64,000 nucleotides of DNA from Cupidesulfovibrio sp000226255 (GTDB taxonomy: Bacteria; Desulfobacterota; Desulfovibrionia; Desulfovibrionales; Desulfovibrionaceae), in the NCBI RefSeq assembly GCF_003402415.2, contig NZ_AP036014.1:3720001-3784000 (forward strand), read 5' to 3'. The notes below the pieces were generated by a model, which saw only the letters and a program-made list of their open reading frames with translations, was not told the origin of the DNA and made no database searches. This document shows, one piece after another, positions 54,274 through 63,921 of the stretch. Each line of letters begins with the position of its first letter. Position 1 is the stretch's first letter. A program made the translations under genes and the position numbers.

Positions 54274-56218
54274 GGACCCGCTGCTCTCCAAGCGCATCGC
54301 CCACAGGGTGGAGCTGAAGCTCGCGGACTGCGAGATTCCCGAGCAGGAACAGGTGCAGGACACCGTGGAACAGGTGCTGATGGAATCGCGCCTGTACGCC
54401 GTGGCCAAGCGGTACATCATCTACCGCGAAACGCGCCGCACCCTGCGCGAGCAGAAGGCCGCCTTCCTCGACATTTCCGAGACCATCGACAACTACCTCA
54501 CCAAAGCCGACTGGCGCGTGAACGAGAACGCCAACATGACGCACTCGTTCCAGGGCCTGATGCTGCACCTTTCCGGCACCCTGCAGGCCAAGTACGCGCT
54601 GGAGAAGTACCCGGAAGAAGTGCGCCAGGCCCACGACCACGGCTACTTCCACATCCACGACCTGTCCTTTGGCCTTGCGGGCTACTGCGCCGGCTGGAGC
54701 CTGCGCGACCTGTTGCTGGAAGGGTTCAACCTGGAAAACCGGTCCAGCGCCGGGCCCGCCAAGCATCTGGACACCGCCATGGGCCAGATGATCAATTTTC
54801 TCGGCACGTTGCAGAACGAATGGGCGGGAGCCCAGGCCTTCAACAACGTGGACACCTACCTCGCCCCCTTCGTGCGCAACGACGGCCTGACCTACAAGCA
54901 GGTGCGCCAGGCCATGCAGAAGTTCGTGTTCAACCTGAACACAACCTCGCGCTGGGGCGGCCAGAGCCCGTTCACCAACCTGACCTTCGACCTGGTGCCG
55001 CCCAAGCACATCGCCACCGAGCCCATCATCATCGGCGGCGAATACAAGGATTCCGTCTACGGCGAATACGCGCCGGAAATGGAGATGCTGAACCGCGCCT
55101 TCCTGGAAGTGATGCTGGACGGCGACTTCCACGGCCGCATCTTCTCCTTTCCCATTCCCACGTACAACGTCACCAAGGACTTTCCGTGGGATTCGGAGAT
55201 CGGCGACCTGCTGCTGAAGCTTACCGCCAAGTACGGTGCGCCCTACTTCCAGAACTTCATCAATTCCAACCTCAACCCCGAAGACGTGCGCTCCATGTGC
55301 TGCCGGTTGCAGATGGACCTGCGGCAGTTGCGCAACAAGGTGGGGGGGCTGTTCGGCGCGGGCGACCTGACCGGGTCCATCGGGGTGGTCACCCTGAACC
55401 TGCCCAAGCTGGCCTACCTTGCCCAGGGCGAAGAGGACTTTCTGGACATGGTGACCGAATACGCGGAGCTGGCCCGCGATTCGCTGGAATTCAAGCGCAA
55501 GCTGGTCACCGCCAACCTTGAGCGCGGCATGTTCCCGTGGTCGCGCCGGTACCTCAAGAACGGCTTTGCCGGGCACTTTTCCACCATCGGGCTGGTGGGC
55601 GGCCACGAGGCCTGCCAGAACCTGCTGGGCAAGGGCATCGAAACCGAGGCGGGCGTGCGGCTGATGCAGCGCACCCTGAACCACCTGCGCAACCTGACCG
55701 CGCGCTTTCAGGAAGAAACCGGCACCCTGTACAATCTGGAAGCCACCCCCGCCGAGGGCACCAGCTACCGCCTGGCCAAGATCGACAAGTCGCTCTATTC
55801 CGAAATCAAGGCCTCCGGCAACGGCACCCCGTACTACACCAACTCCACCGCCCTGCCCGTGGGCATGACCGAAGACGTGTTCGCCGCGCTGGATCACCAG
55901 AACAAGCTGCAACCGCTGTACACCGGCGGCTCGGTGTTCCACACCTACCTCGGCGAATCCGTGGCCGACACCAAGGCCCTGAAGAAGTTCATCATCAAGG
56001 CCTTTACCCAGACGCGCCTGCCGTACCTTTCCGTCACCCCCACCTTTTCGGTGTGCAAGGACCACGGCTACCTGCAAGGCGAAAAGCATGAATGCCCCGA
56101 CTGCGGCCAGGCCACGGAAGTGTACACCCGCATCGTGGGCTACTACCGCCCCGTGTCCCAGTGGAACAAGGGCAAGCAGGTCGAATACGACGACCGCGTC
56201 TGCTACAACGGGTTTTAA
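54173..56218 (+). CDS. nrdD: Anaerobic ribonucleoside-triphosphate reductase
   Basis: A 681-residue class III ribonucleotide reductase that makes deoxynucleotides without oxygen. An ATP-cone domain (about 1-90: KQILKRDGRLETWSTDRIAEAILKAL) gives allosteric control. The catalytic barrel includes DLSFGLAGYCAGWSLRDLL and SMCCRLQMDL. The C-terminal zinc site is CSVC...CPDC (about 625-645) and the glycyl-radical loop is RIVGYYRPV (about 654-662). GGAGGAAG precedes the ATG. It overlaps nrdG. Confidence 0.96.
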   Translation: MPKQILKRDGRLETWSTDRIAEAILKALKANGIKDPLLSKRIAHRVELKLADCEIPEQEQVQDTVEQVLMESRLYAVAKRYIIYRETRRTLREQKAAFLDISETIDNYLTKADWRVNENANMTHSFQGLMLHLSGTLQAKYALEKYPEEVRQAHDHGYFHIHDLSFGLAGYCAGWSLRDLLLEGFNLENRSSAGPAKHLDTAMGQMINFLGTLQNEWAGAQAFNNVDTYLAPFVRNDGLTYKQVRQAMQKFVFNLNTTSRWGGQSPFTNLTFDLVPPKHIATEPIIIGGEYKDSVYGEYAPEMEMLNRAFLEVMLDGDFHGRIFSFPIPTYNVTKDFPWDSEIGDLLLKLTAKYGAPYFQNFINSNLNPEDVRSMCCRLQMDLRQLRNKVGGLFGAGDLTGSIGVVTLNLPKLAYLAQGEEDFLDMVTEYAELARDSLEFKRKLVTANLERGMFPWSRRYLKNGFAGHFSTIGLVGGHEACQNLLGKGIETEAGVRLMQRTLNHLRNLTARFQEETGTLYNLEATPAEGTSYRLAKIDKSLYSEIKASGNGTPYYTNSTALPVGMTEDVFAALDHQNKLQPLYTGGSVFHTYLGESVADTKALKKFIIKAFTQTRLPYLSVTPTFSVCKDHGYLQGEKHECPDCGQATEVYTRIVGYYRPVSQWNKGKQVEYDDRVCYNGF

Positions 56219-56269
56219 AGACAGGTTCAAGCCAACCCTGGTTCAGACTGTTGGCAAATCCACATTCTT

Positions 56270-56310
56270 GCGGGGGAGGGCCCCTTTTGAAAAAGGGTCT
56301 CCTCCCCCGC
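56270..56310 (+). terminator. Terminator-like hairpin after nrdD
   Basis: GCGGGGGAGG (56270-56279) pairs with CCTCCCCCGC (56301-56310), with an inner CCCTTTT/AAAAGGG stem. It lies 51 nt after the nrdD stop. Similar G-rich hairpins recur elsewhere in the window. Confidence 0.65.
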
Positions 56311-56510
56311 CCCCCTCCCCCCAAAACTTCCATTCGTGCTTTCTGTAGCTACAGAAGCACAACGCATGGGGTTCCAAGGGGCCTCGGCCCCTTGGCCGCC
56401 GGAGGCGTCTAAATTGCTGATGATGCCAACACCCTGAGCCGCCTACCGGGCGGCTCTTTCACATAGGCGGACTTGCCCCGCCAAACCCGACGCCCGCGTC
56501 ACCCCTCGCC

Positions 56511-57728
56511 ATGCCCGACCACAACTTCGACTTCGACCACGCCCCCGACCGACGCAACACCGGCAGCCTGAAATGGGACGACATGGGGCACATGTTCAAC
56601 CTTTCGCCGGATGAAGCCGCCAACGCCATCCCCCTGTGGGTGGCCGACATGGACTTTGCCTCGCCCCCGGCGGCGCGCGATGCCGTGGCCCGGCTGGCCG
56701 AGCGTGGCGTGTTCGGCTACCCGGCGGATGGCAACGCCTGCCGCGAAGCCGTGTCCCACTGGCTGGCCACCCGCCACGGCTGGACCGTGAACCCGCGCCA
56801 CCTGCTGCCCCTGCCCACGGTGGTGGCCTCGCTGTGCCTGGCGGTGCGGCTGTTCACCCGGCCCGGCGACGGCGTGGTCATCCAGACGCCCATCTACCCG
56901 CCCTTTCGTGCGGCCGTGCAGGACGCGGGCTGCCGGGTGCTGGCCAACCCGCTGGCCCTCACCACGGATGCCGACGGCAACCCCTTCCATGAAATGGATT
57001 TCGACGCGCTGGATACGGCCCTTGCCGACGGCGGACGCGGGGCCAAGATGCTGCTGCTGTGCAGCCCGCACAACCCCGGCGGCAGGGTGTGGACCCGCGC
57101 GGAACTGACCCGCGTGGCCGAACTGTGCCTGAAGCACGGCACGCTCATGGTCAGCGACGAAATCCACCACGACCTGCTGTTGCCCGGCCACGCGCACACC
57201 GTGCTGGCCAGCCTGTCGCCGGAGGTTGCCGAGCGCACCATCACCGCCGTGTCCTCCGCCAAGGCGTTCAACGTGCCCGGCGCGGGCCTTGCCCACGTGG
57301 TCATCGAGGACGACACCCTGCGCCGCACCTTTCGCGCGGAACTCACCGGCCTCGGCATCCGCCACCCCAACATGTTCGGACTGGCCACCACCGAGGCCGC
57401 CTGCCGCCACGGCGGCCCCTGGCTGGACGCGCTGATGGCCTACATCGCGGGCAACGCCGCGCTGGTGCGCCACGTGCTGGGACAGCGCCTGCCCGCAGTC
57501 CGCGTCATGCAGCCGCAGGGCACCTATCTTTCATGGGTGGACTTTCGCCCCCTGGGCCTTGCGGAGGCCGACCTGCTGCACCGCGTGCGCCACGAGGCGG
57601 GCGTGGTGCCCAGCCCCGGTTCCAGCTTCGGCCCGGAAGGCGAAGGCTGGCTGCGCCTGAACCTGGGCTGCCCGCGCGCGCTGCTGCGCACCGCACTGGA
57701 CCGCATGGCGGATGTGTTGGGCAAGTAG
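56511..57728 (+). CDS. MalY/PatB-type PLP-dependent aminotransferase / C-S lyase
   Basis: A 405-residue fold-type I PLP enzyme. DMDFASPPAARDAV, VFGYPADGNACREAVSHWLATRHGW, CSPHNPGGRVWT, MVSDEIHHDLLLPG and the Schiff-base lysine in SSAKAFNVPGAG place it in the MalY/PatB group. These act as cystathionine or cysteine-S-conjugate beta-lyases or aminotransferases. The ATG at 56511 lacks a clear Shine-Dalgarno sequence. Two strong hairpins follow. The exact reaction is not determined by sequence. Confidence 0.88.
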   Translation: MPDHNFDFDHAPDRRNTGSLKWDDMGHMFNLSPDEAANAIPLWVADMDFASPPAARDAVARLAERGVFGYPADGNACREAVSHWLATRHGWTVNPRHLLPLPTVVASLCLAVRLFTRPGDGVVIQTPIYPPFRAAVQDAGCRVLANPLALTTDADGNPFHEMDFDALDTALADGGRGAKMLLLCSPHNPGGRVWTRAELTRVAELCLKHGTLMVSDEIHHDLLLPGHAHTVLASLSPEVAERTITAVSSAKAFNVPGAGLAHVVIEDDTLRRTFRAELTGLGIRHPNMFGLATTEAACRHGGPWLDALMAYIAGNAALVRHVLGQRLPAVRVMQPQGTYLSWVDFRPLGLAEADLLHRVRHEAGVVPSPGSSFGPEGEGWLRLNLGCPRALLRTALDRMADVLGK

Positions 57729-57766
57729 CCAACTGCACACCACGATATCCGCCGCACAAGAACAAC

Positions 57767-57796
57767 GTCCCCCGTCGCGCTGACGCGACGGGGGAC
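57767..57796 (+). terminator. Terminator-like hairpin after the aminotransferase gene
   Basis: A 13-bp perfect stem (57767-57779 with 57784-57796) with loop CTGA lies 39 nt past the stop. Confidence 0.7.
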
Positions 57797-57823
57797 AATC
57801 GAAAAGTTTTGGAAGATGGGGGG

Positions 57824-57863
57824 CCGGGGGAAGAAACCTTTTCCGAAAGGTTTCTTCCCCCGG
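57824..57863. terminator. Bidirectional terminator between convergent genes
   Basis: An 18-bp perfect stem (57824-57841 with 57846-57863) with loop TCCG is flanked by T-rich DNA on one side and A-rich DNA on the other. It serves the plus-strand aminotransferase gene and the minus-strand peptide-transporter operon (stop at 57887). Confidence 0.8.
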
Positions 57864-57886
57864 TTATCTTTCAATTGAGGCGTCCG

Positions 57887-58906
57887 CTAAATCCGCCCTT
57901 CCTCCACGCCGTGGCAGGCCACCAGCGCGCCGCCGTCAAGCTGGCGGGCCTTGGGCACCTCGCGCATGCAACGTTCGTTGGCGTGCGGGCAGCGGCCGTG
58001 GAACACGCAGCCAGAGGGCAGGTTGATGGGCGTGGGCACGTCGCCGGAAAGTTTGATGTGCGCGGCGGCCTTGCCGCCGATGCGCGGGATGGCCGACAGC
58101 AGGGCCTGGGTGTACGGGTGGCGCGGGGTGCCGAACAGGTCTGCGGCATCGGCCAGTTCGCACAGGCTGCCCAGGTACATCACGGCCACGCGGTTGGAGA
58201 TGTGCTCCACCACCGAAAGGTCGTGGCTGATGAACAGGTAGGTCAGGTTGCGCTTCTCCTGCATGTCCATCATCAGGTTCAGCACCTGCGCCTGAATGGA
58301 CACGTCCAGCGCCGAGATGGGTTCGTCCGCCACGATGAACTCGGGGTCCACCACCAGGGCGCGGGCGATGGAGATGCGCTGGCGCTGCCCGCCGGAGAAT
58401 TCGTGCGGGTAGCGCACGCCCCACAGCGGGTTCACGCCCACCTGCTCCATGACGTCGGCCACGCGGGTGCGCACGTCGGCGTCGGAGATGCCGGGGTTGT
58501 GGAAGCGCACCGGCTCTTCCAGAATCTCGCGCACCTTCATGCGCGGGTTCAGCGAGGCGTAGGGGTCCTGAAAGACCATCTGCATGCGGGTGCGGTAGGG
58601 CAGCATGCCATTGTCGCTCAGGTTGTCGATGCGCTCGCCCCGGTACAGGATTTCGCCGCCGGTGGCCCGGTACAGGCCGATGACGGTGCGCGCCAGGGTG
58701 GACTTGCCGCAGCCCGACTCGCCCACCACGCTCAAGGTCTCACCGGGCAGGATGTCGAAGCTCACGTCGTTGACGGCATGCACCACGGTGCGCTTGCGGG
58801 TGATGCGGCCGCCGGAAATGCGTAGCTGGTCCAGCAGCCCGCCGGAGATGTCGAAATGCTTGACGACGTTGCGCAGCGAAAGCAGTGCGGTGTTCTGGTT
58901 GGTCAT
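57887..58906 (-). CDS. Peptide ABC transporter ATP-binding protein (DppF/OppF type)
   Basis: A 339-residue ATPase, last gene of the peptide-importer operon. Walker A is GESGCGKST, the signature is FSGGQRQRISIARAL, Walker B is FIVADEPISALD. The C-terminal oligopeptide-transporter domain with cysteine motif (PSGCVFHGRCPHANERC) can bind a [4Fe-4S] cluster in some relatives. AAGGGGG precedes the ATG. 13 nt separate it from the preceding gene. Confidence 0.94.
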   Translation of the reverse strand: MTNQNTALLSLRNVVKHFDISGGLLDQLRISGGRITRKRTVVHAVNDVSFDILPGETLSVVGESGCGKSTLARTVIGLYRATGGEILYRGERIDNLSDNGMLPYRTRMQMVFQDPYASLNPRMKVREILEEPVRFHNPGISDADVRTRVADVMEQVGVNPLWGVRYPHEFSGGQRQRISIARALVVDPEFIVADEPISALDVSIQAQVLNLMMDMQEKRNLTYLFISHDLSVVEHISNRVAVMYLGSLCELADAADLFGTPRHPYTQALLSAIPRIGGKAAAHIKLSGDVPTPINLPSGCVFHGRCPHANERCMREVPKARQLDGGALVACHGVEEGRI

Positions 58907-58919
58907 TCCGGCGTCCCCC

Positions 58920-59921
58920 TTAGGCTACCATATGGCAGGCCGCCAGACGGCCATCACTCTTCACTTCGAGCAGCGGCCGGGTGGTGGTGCACACGGTTTC
59001 GCACAGCTCGCAGCGGTTGTTGAACGGACAGCCGCGCGGCACGTCGGAAAGGCTGGGCATACTGCCGGGAATCTGGTTCAGGCGGCGGCGGGCACGCGGC
59101 GCGGCCACGGTTTCCAAGCCGCACACGGACTTGTCCGCACACTGCGGCAGCGCGCCCAACAGGCCCCGCGTGTAGGGGTGCAGCGGCTCGCCCACCACTT
59201 TCGCGGTGTCGCCCATCTCCACGATGCCGCCCGCGTACATCACCGCGATCTTCTGGGTGACCTGCGAGACCACGCCAAGGTCGTGGGTGATCAGGATCAG
59301 GCCCATGTCCTCCGACTGGCACAGCTCCAGCAGCAGGTCCATGATCTCGGCCTGGATGGTCACGTCGAGGGCCGTGGTGGGCTCGTCGGCAATGATCAGC
59401 GACGGGGACGTCAGCAGGGCGATGGCGATGACGATGCGCTGGCGCATGCCGCCCGAGAATTCATGCGGGTACTGGGTCAGCCGGCGTTCCGGCGAGGGAA
59501 TGTAGACCTTGCGCAGCTTGTCCAGGGCAATGGCCTCGGCTTCCTTGCGGGTCACCTTCATGTGGGCGCGGATGGTCTCGATCATCTGCGTGCCCACGGT
59601 CAGCACCGGGTTCAGGGTCATCATGGGATCCTGAAAGATCATGCTGATGCGGTTGCCCCGGATGTCACGCAGGGTTTCCGCGTCGGCCTTGGTCAGGTCC
59701 TTGCCCTCGAACAGCACGGAGCCGCCCGCGATGAAGCCGGGCTTGGACACCAGGTTCAGGATGGAGAACCCGGTGACGGACTTGCCCGCGCCCGATTCGC
59801 CCACAAGGCCCAGGCGCTCGCCCTTGCCCAGGGTGAACGAGACGTCGTTGACGGCGGTGAGCGCGGTGTCGCGCAGCGCGAACTTGACGGTAAGGTTGGA
59901 TACGTCGAGCAGCGGTTGCAT
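58920..59921 (-). CDS. Peptide ABC transporter ATP-binding protein (DppD/OppD type)
   Basis: A 333-residue ATPase that partners the one at 57887. Walker A is GESGAGKSV, the signature is FSGGMRQRIVIAIAL, Walker B is LIIADEPTTALD, and the C-terminal motif is RGCPFNNRCELCETVC. The stop is 13 nt before the next ATG, and the start overlaps the region just after the permease stop (3-nt gap). Confidence 0.94.
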   Translation of the reverse strand: MQPLLDVSNLTVKFALRDTALTAVNDVSFTLGKGERLGLVGESGAGKSVTGFSILNLVSKPGFIAGGSVLFEGKDLTKADAETLRDIRGNRISMIFQDPMMTLNPVLTVGTQMIETIRAHMKVTRKEAEAIALDKLRKVYIPSPERRLTQYPHEFSGGMRQRIVIAIALLTSPSLIIADEPTTALDVTIQAEIMDLLLELCQSEDMGLILITHDLGVVSQVTQKIAVMYAGGIVEMGDTAKVVGEPLHPYTRGLLGALPQCADKSVCGLETVAAPRARRRLNQIPGSMPSLSDVPRGCPFNNRCELCETVCTTTRPLLEVKSDGRLAACHMVA

Positions 59922-59924
59922 GGG

Positions 59925-60845
59925 CTAGTCCTTGTACAGCTTGGGATTCAGGAAGTCCCGCAGCCAGTCGCCAAGCAGGTTGATGGACAGCACCAGCAGA
60001 ATCAGCACCACGCCCGGAAACAGCGTTATCCACCAACTGCCGCTGAAGAAGTACTGAAAGCCCGACTTGATCAGCGAGCCCAGCGAAGGCTTGGTCACCG
60101 GCATGCCCAGGCCCAGGAACGACAGGGCCGCCTCGCTCATGATGGCGTTGGCCACCTGCACTGTGGAAATGACCAGCACCGGGGTGAGCGTGTTGGGCAG
60201 AATGTGCCGCCACATGATGCGGAAGGGCTTGAGCCCTATGACCCGCGCCGCCTCCACGTATTCCTTCTTCTTCTCCGCCAGCACCGAGGCGCGCACGGTG
60301 CGCGCGTACTGCGGCCATTCCGCCAGGCCGATGACCAGCACCAGGAAGGGCACGGCCACCTGTTCGTAGCGGCCCACGCCAAAGGTCATCTGCACGATGG
60401 CCCCCAGAAAGATGGCCACCATGTACGACGAGAACGACAGCTGCACGTCGGCGATGCGCATCAGGATGTTGTCCAGTCTGCGGCTGCCGTAGCCGGACAA
60501 GAGGCCCACCATGATGCCGATGCACGCCTGCATGGCCACCGCGCCCACGCCGATCAGCAGGGACACGCGCATGCCGTACAGGATGGCCGAGAACAGGTCG
60601 CGCCCCTGGTTGTCGGTGCCCAGCAGAAAGGCCGGGTTGCCGCCATCCTTCCACAGGGGGGGCGTTTCCGCGTCCATGATGTCGATGTTGGCCCCGTCGA
60701 ACGGGTTGTGCGGGGCAATGACCGGGGCCAGCAGCGCCGAGCAGGCCAGGATGACGAACAGGGCGAAGCTGGTCACCGCCACCGGGTCGCGCAGGAAGGA
60801 ATACAGGAAGTACGACTGGCGGAAACGCCGCAGAAGACCGGCCAT
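59925..60845 (-). CDS. Peptide ABC transporter permease (DppC/OppC type)
   Basis: A 306-residue inner-membrane subunit with about six helices. The coupling motif is EAARVIGLKPFRIMWRHILPNT, and the periplasmic loop contains LLGTDNQGRDLFSAILYG, typical of OppC. GAGGAAG precedes the ATG at 60845. It is one nt from the other permease gene. Confidence 0.94.
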   Translation of the reverse strand: MAGLLRRFRQSYFLYSFLRDPVAVTSFALFVILACSALLAPVIAPHNPFDGANIDIMDAETPPLWKDGGNPAFLLGTDNQGRDLFSAILYGMRVSLLIGVGAVAMQACIGIMVGLLSGYGSRRLDNILMRIADVQLSFSSYMVAIFLGAIVQMTFGVGRYEQVAVPFLVLVIGLAEWPQYARTVRASVLAEKKKEYVEAARVIGLKPFRIMWRHILPNTLTPVLVISTVQVANAIMSEAALSFLGLGMPVTKPSLGSLIKSGFQYFFSGSWWITLFPGVVLILLVLSINLLGDWLRDFLNPKLYKD

Positions 60846-60846
60846 G

Positions 60847-61824
60847 TTACTTCCTCCCCGCGATGCGGACCATGGGGTTCACGAAGCCGTAGATCAGGTC
60901 CACCACCGTGTTCACGGTGACGAACACGGCCCCGACAAAGATCAGGTAGGCCACCAGCAGCGCCGTGTCGGCGCGTTCCACGGCCTCCACGAACATGAAG
61001 CCCATGCCCTGCCACTGGAACACCGTCTCGGTCAGGATGGTGAAGGCGATCATGATGCCAAGCTGCACGCCCCCCACGGTGATGACCGGCAGAAGGGTGT
61101 TCTTGAAGGCGTGCACCATCACCACGCGCCATTCGGGCAGGCCCTTGGCCCGCGCGAACTTCACGTATTCGGTCTCCAGCGCCTCCTTCATCTCGGCGCG
61201 GATCAGCCGGATGAACAGCGGCAGCATGATGGACGACAGGGCGATGGAGGGCAGGATGATGTGCTTGAAATTGGGCCAGGTGGTCAGCACCGATGTCCAC
61301 CCCGGAAATATCTCCACCGGGTTGCCGCGCCCGAACGAGGGCAGCCAGCCAAGGTGCACCGAAAAGATGTAGATCATGAAGATGGCCGTCAGGAACACCG
61401 GCACCGAAACCCCCACGATGCTGATGCCCATGAACAGGCGCGACAGCACCGAGCGCGGGCGGCAGGCGGAATACACGCCCACCGGCACCGAGATCAGCAC
61501 GATGATGCACTGGGCCACGAAGACCAGTTCCAGCGTGGCCGGGGCTTTCGCCAGGATCACATCCAGCGCGGGCTTGCGGTAGAAGTACGAGGTGCCCAAG
61601 TCGCCCTGCACGGCGTTCTTGGTGAAGCGCGCCCACTGGACCAGGTACGGATCGTTCAGGCCCAGCTTTTCGCGCAGGGCCTCGCGTTCCTTGACGGATA
61701 CGGACACGCCCACCATCTCGCGCGTGGGGTCGCCGACGGACTGCTTGATGGCGAACCCGATGAAGCTGATGATGAACATGACCAGCAAGGCTTGCGCCAC
61801 CCTGCGGATGATGAATGCGAACAT
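60847..61824 (-). CDS. Peptide ABC transporter permease (DppB/OppB type)
   Basis: A 325-residue inner-membrane subunit beginning MFAFIIRRVAQALLVMFIISF. The coupling motif is YVKFARAKGLPEWRVVMVHAFKNTLLP, typical of OppB. There are about six helices. It starts the downstream half of the operon, 534 nt after the binding-protein gene. A weak GAG-type ribosome site precedes it. Confidence 0.94.
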   Translation of the reverse strand: MFAFIIRRVAQALLVMFIISFIGFAIKQSVGDPTREMVGVSVSVKEREALREKLGLNDPYLVQWARFTKNAVQGDLGTSYFYRKPALDVILAKAPATLELVFVAQCIIVLISVPVGVYSACRPRSVLSRLFMGISIVGVSVPVFLTAIFMIYIFSVHLGWLPSFGRGNPVEIFPGWTSVLTTWPNFKHIILPSIALSSIMLPLFIRLIRAEMKEALETEYVKFARAKGLPEWRVVMVHAFKNTLLPVITVGGVQLGIMIAFTILTETVFQWQGMGFMFVEAVERADTALLVAYLIFVGAVFVTVNTVVDLIYGFVNPMVRIAGRK

Positions 61825-62358
61825 GTGCGTCTCGTTGCCGGTTTCGGCGTTGCTGGTTGCCGCGGTGCCGGGGCCGCGCGTCTTTTACCGCATGGCCCCC
61901 ATCCGGTGCGGACTCCCGCACGATGCGGAAACGGGGGCGGGCTGACGGCGGCAGCGCCAGCGCGCACGGGCCGGGTGCGTGCGAACGTCCCGGCCGGGGG
62001 GGGCCCCAAAGTCCCCCTGCGCAGCAGGGGCGGCGGGACCGCATGCTGCGGCCACGAAAGCGCGATGGCGCGAAACGGCGTGCGCGGCGTTGTCCGCAAC
62101 CCGGCCACGATGGCGCACCGTGTTCCGGTGAACCTGCGGGAAACGCCCGCCGCGCGTCCGGCATGGCCTGGCGAAAAGCCCGGCGCAACGCCGAAAGGCG
62201 GGGGCTGCGGAATGCCGCGCGTCGGTAACGGGGTGAACCCCGCCCGGTGGGCTACAAAATTTTGGCGGGGCAGGCAAGGGGTGTTCCCCTGCCCGCCCGT
62301 CTTCACAAAACCGTCGAAAAGGCGCGGAGGCATGTTAACCCTCCGCGCCCGTTCGTCA
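61825..62358. other. Non-coding gap between the peptide-binding protein and permease genes
   Basis: 534 nt without a supported gene. It contains the terminator at 62321-62349, an imperfect hairpin at 62263-62297 (GGCAAGGGG / CCCCTGCC), and GC-rich DNA of no clear function. The permease operon either depends on read-through or has its own promoter here; I see no clear one. Confidence 0.5.
62321..62349 (-). terminator. Terminator after the peptide-binding protein gene
   Basis: On the minus strand GGCGCGGAGG and CCTCCGCGCC (62349-62340 with 62330-62321) form a 10-bp perfect stem followed by TTTTC. It lies 9 nt beyond the stop and separates the abundant binding protein from the permease genes. 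Confidence 0.85.
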
Positions 62359-63921
62359 TTACTGCATCACGAGGTCGCCAAAGTAGGGGAAGTCCTGCAC
62401 GTTGATGATCGCCTTGGCGTTCTTCACCGTCTTGCGGGCAGCCCACGACAGCGGCTCCATGTGCAGCGGCACGAAGGCCGCCTCGTCATAGGCCAGCTTT
62501 TCGGATTCCTGCAGCACGGCGTCACGCTTCTTGGGATCGGTGGTGCGGTTGGCTTCCTCGATCAGCGCGTCGTACTTCTTGTTGCAGTAGTTGCCGCTGT
62601 TGTACTGGCCCATGCCGGTGTCCTTGTTGGCGCACATCAGCAGGTATTCGCCGTAGTTGGCGGTGTCTTCGGTGTCCGGATGCCAGCCGATCATCTGGAT
62701 GTCGGCCACCTGGGCGTCGTACTCATCCCAGTACTGGGCCTTGGGCATGGTCTTCAGGTTCACCTTGATGCCGATCTTGGCCATCATGGAAACGAAGGCC
62801 TGGGCCACCTTTTCGTCGTTCACGTAGCGGTTGTTGGGCGCGATCATGGTCAGTTCCAGACCCTTCTCGTAGCCCGCTTCCTTCATCAGCTTCTGGGCCT
62901 TGGCCAGGTCGAAGCGGGGCTTCAGGTCGGCGATGTAGCCGGGGTAGCCCTTGGGGGCCTGCTGATGGGTGACCACGGTGTAGCCCTTCATGATCTTGGC
63001 CACGATGCCCGCATGGTCGGTGGCGGCGATGATGGCTTCACGCACCTTGGGATTGGCCAGGGCGGGGTTGCGCTTCTGGTTCAGCTGGAAGGTGATGATG
63101 CGGGTGCTGGCCATGGTGATCAGCTCGACGTCGGGGTTCTTGGCGAGCTGGTCGTAGTCCTGCACGGGCACGGGGGTGATGAAGTCCACGTCGCCCTTCA
63201 GGATGGCGGCCACGCGGGTGGCTTCGTTCTTGATGGGGGTGAGTTCGATGGTGTCGACGTTGCCGCGCTTGCCCCAGTAGTTGGGGTTGGCCTTCAGCAC
63301 CAGCTTCACGCCGTGCTCGCGCTGCGCCACCATGAACGGGCCGGTGCCCGAGGCGTTCTCGTTGGCGAACGAGGGACCGTTCTTCACCACGGCGCCCTTG
63401 GGCTGGCCCGCGGCGTCGGTGCCGGTGTAGAACTTGGAATCCATGGGGAAGATGTAGGTGGCCAGGTTCATCACCAGGCCGTAGGGCTCGGTGGTGATGA
63501 TGTCGATGGTGTTGTCGTCGACAACCTTGGGCTCGGCGAACTTGACGTACAGGCCCTTGAAGTCGGGGGATTCCTTCAGGCGCTTGATGGTCCAGGCCAC
63601 GTCGGCGGCGGTGAGCGGGTTGCCGCTGTGGAACTTCACGCCCTTGCGCAGGTGGAAGCGCATGGTGGTGGGGTTGACCTGTTCCCACTTCTCGGCCAGG
63701 CGCGGTTCGAACTTCATGTCCTGGGTCCAGCGCACCAGGGGATCGAACACCCAGTGCGAGTAGGCCAGCATGGGGCCGGAAAGCTGCATGTGCGGGTCGA
63801 GCGATTCAGGGTCGGAAGAGATGCCGACCCGGAAGGTCTTGCCTTCGGCGGCTTCGGCCTTGGGGCCGAACGCCAGCACGGCCGCCAACATCATCATGAG
63901 CAGTACGATGGTCCGTTTCAT
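62359..63921 (-). CDS. Peptide ABC transporter substrate-binding protein (DppA/OppA type)
   Basis: A 520-residue periplasmic protein of the SBP_bac_5 family. The signal peptide is MKRTIVLLMMMLAAVLAFG with cleavage at about AEAAEG; there is no lipobox cysteine. Family signatures include SDPESLDPHMQ, FHLRKGVKFHSGNPLTAADVAWTIKRL, GTGPFMVAQREHGVKLVLKANPNYWG and QLNQKRNPALANPKVREAI. It would deliver di- or oligopeptides to the permease encoded downstream. GGAGGTACTGG precedes the ATG, an excellent ribosome site. Confidence 0.95.
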   Translation of the reverse strand: MKRTIVLLMMMLAAVLAFGPKAEAAEGKTFRVGISSDPESLDPHMQLSGPMLAYSHWVFDPLVRWTQDMKFEPRLAEKWEQVNPTTMRFHLRKGVKFHSGNPLTAADVAWTIKRLKESPDFKGLYVKFAEPKVVDDNTIDIITTEPYGLVMNLATYIFPMDSKFYTGTDAAGQPKGAVVKNGPSFANENASGTGPFMVAQREHGVKLVLKANPNYWGKRGNVDTIELTPIKNEATRVAAILKGDVDFITPVPVQDYDQLAKNPDVELITMASTRIITFQLNQKRNPALANPKVREAIIAATDHAGIVAKIMKGYTVVTHQQAPKGYPGYIADLKPRFDLAKAQKLMKEAGYEKGLELTMIAPNNRYVNDEKVAQAFVSMMAKIGIKVNLKTMPKAQYWDEYDAQVADIQMIGWHPDTEDTANYGEYLLMCANKDTGMGQYNSGNYCNKKYDALIEEANRTTDPKKRDAVLQESEKLAYDEAAFVPLHMEPLSWAARKTVKNAKAIINVQDFPYFGDLVMQ

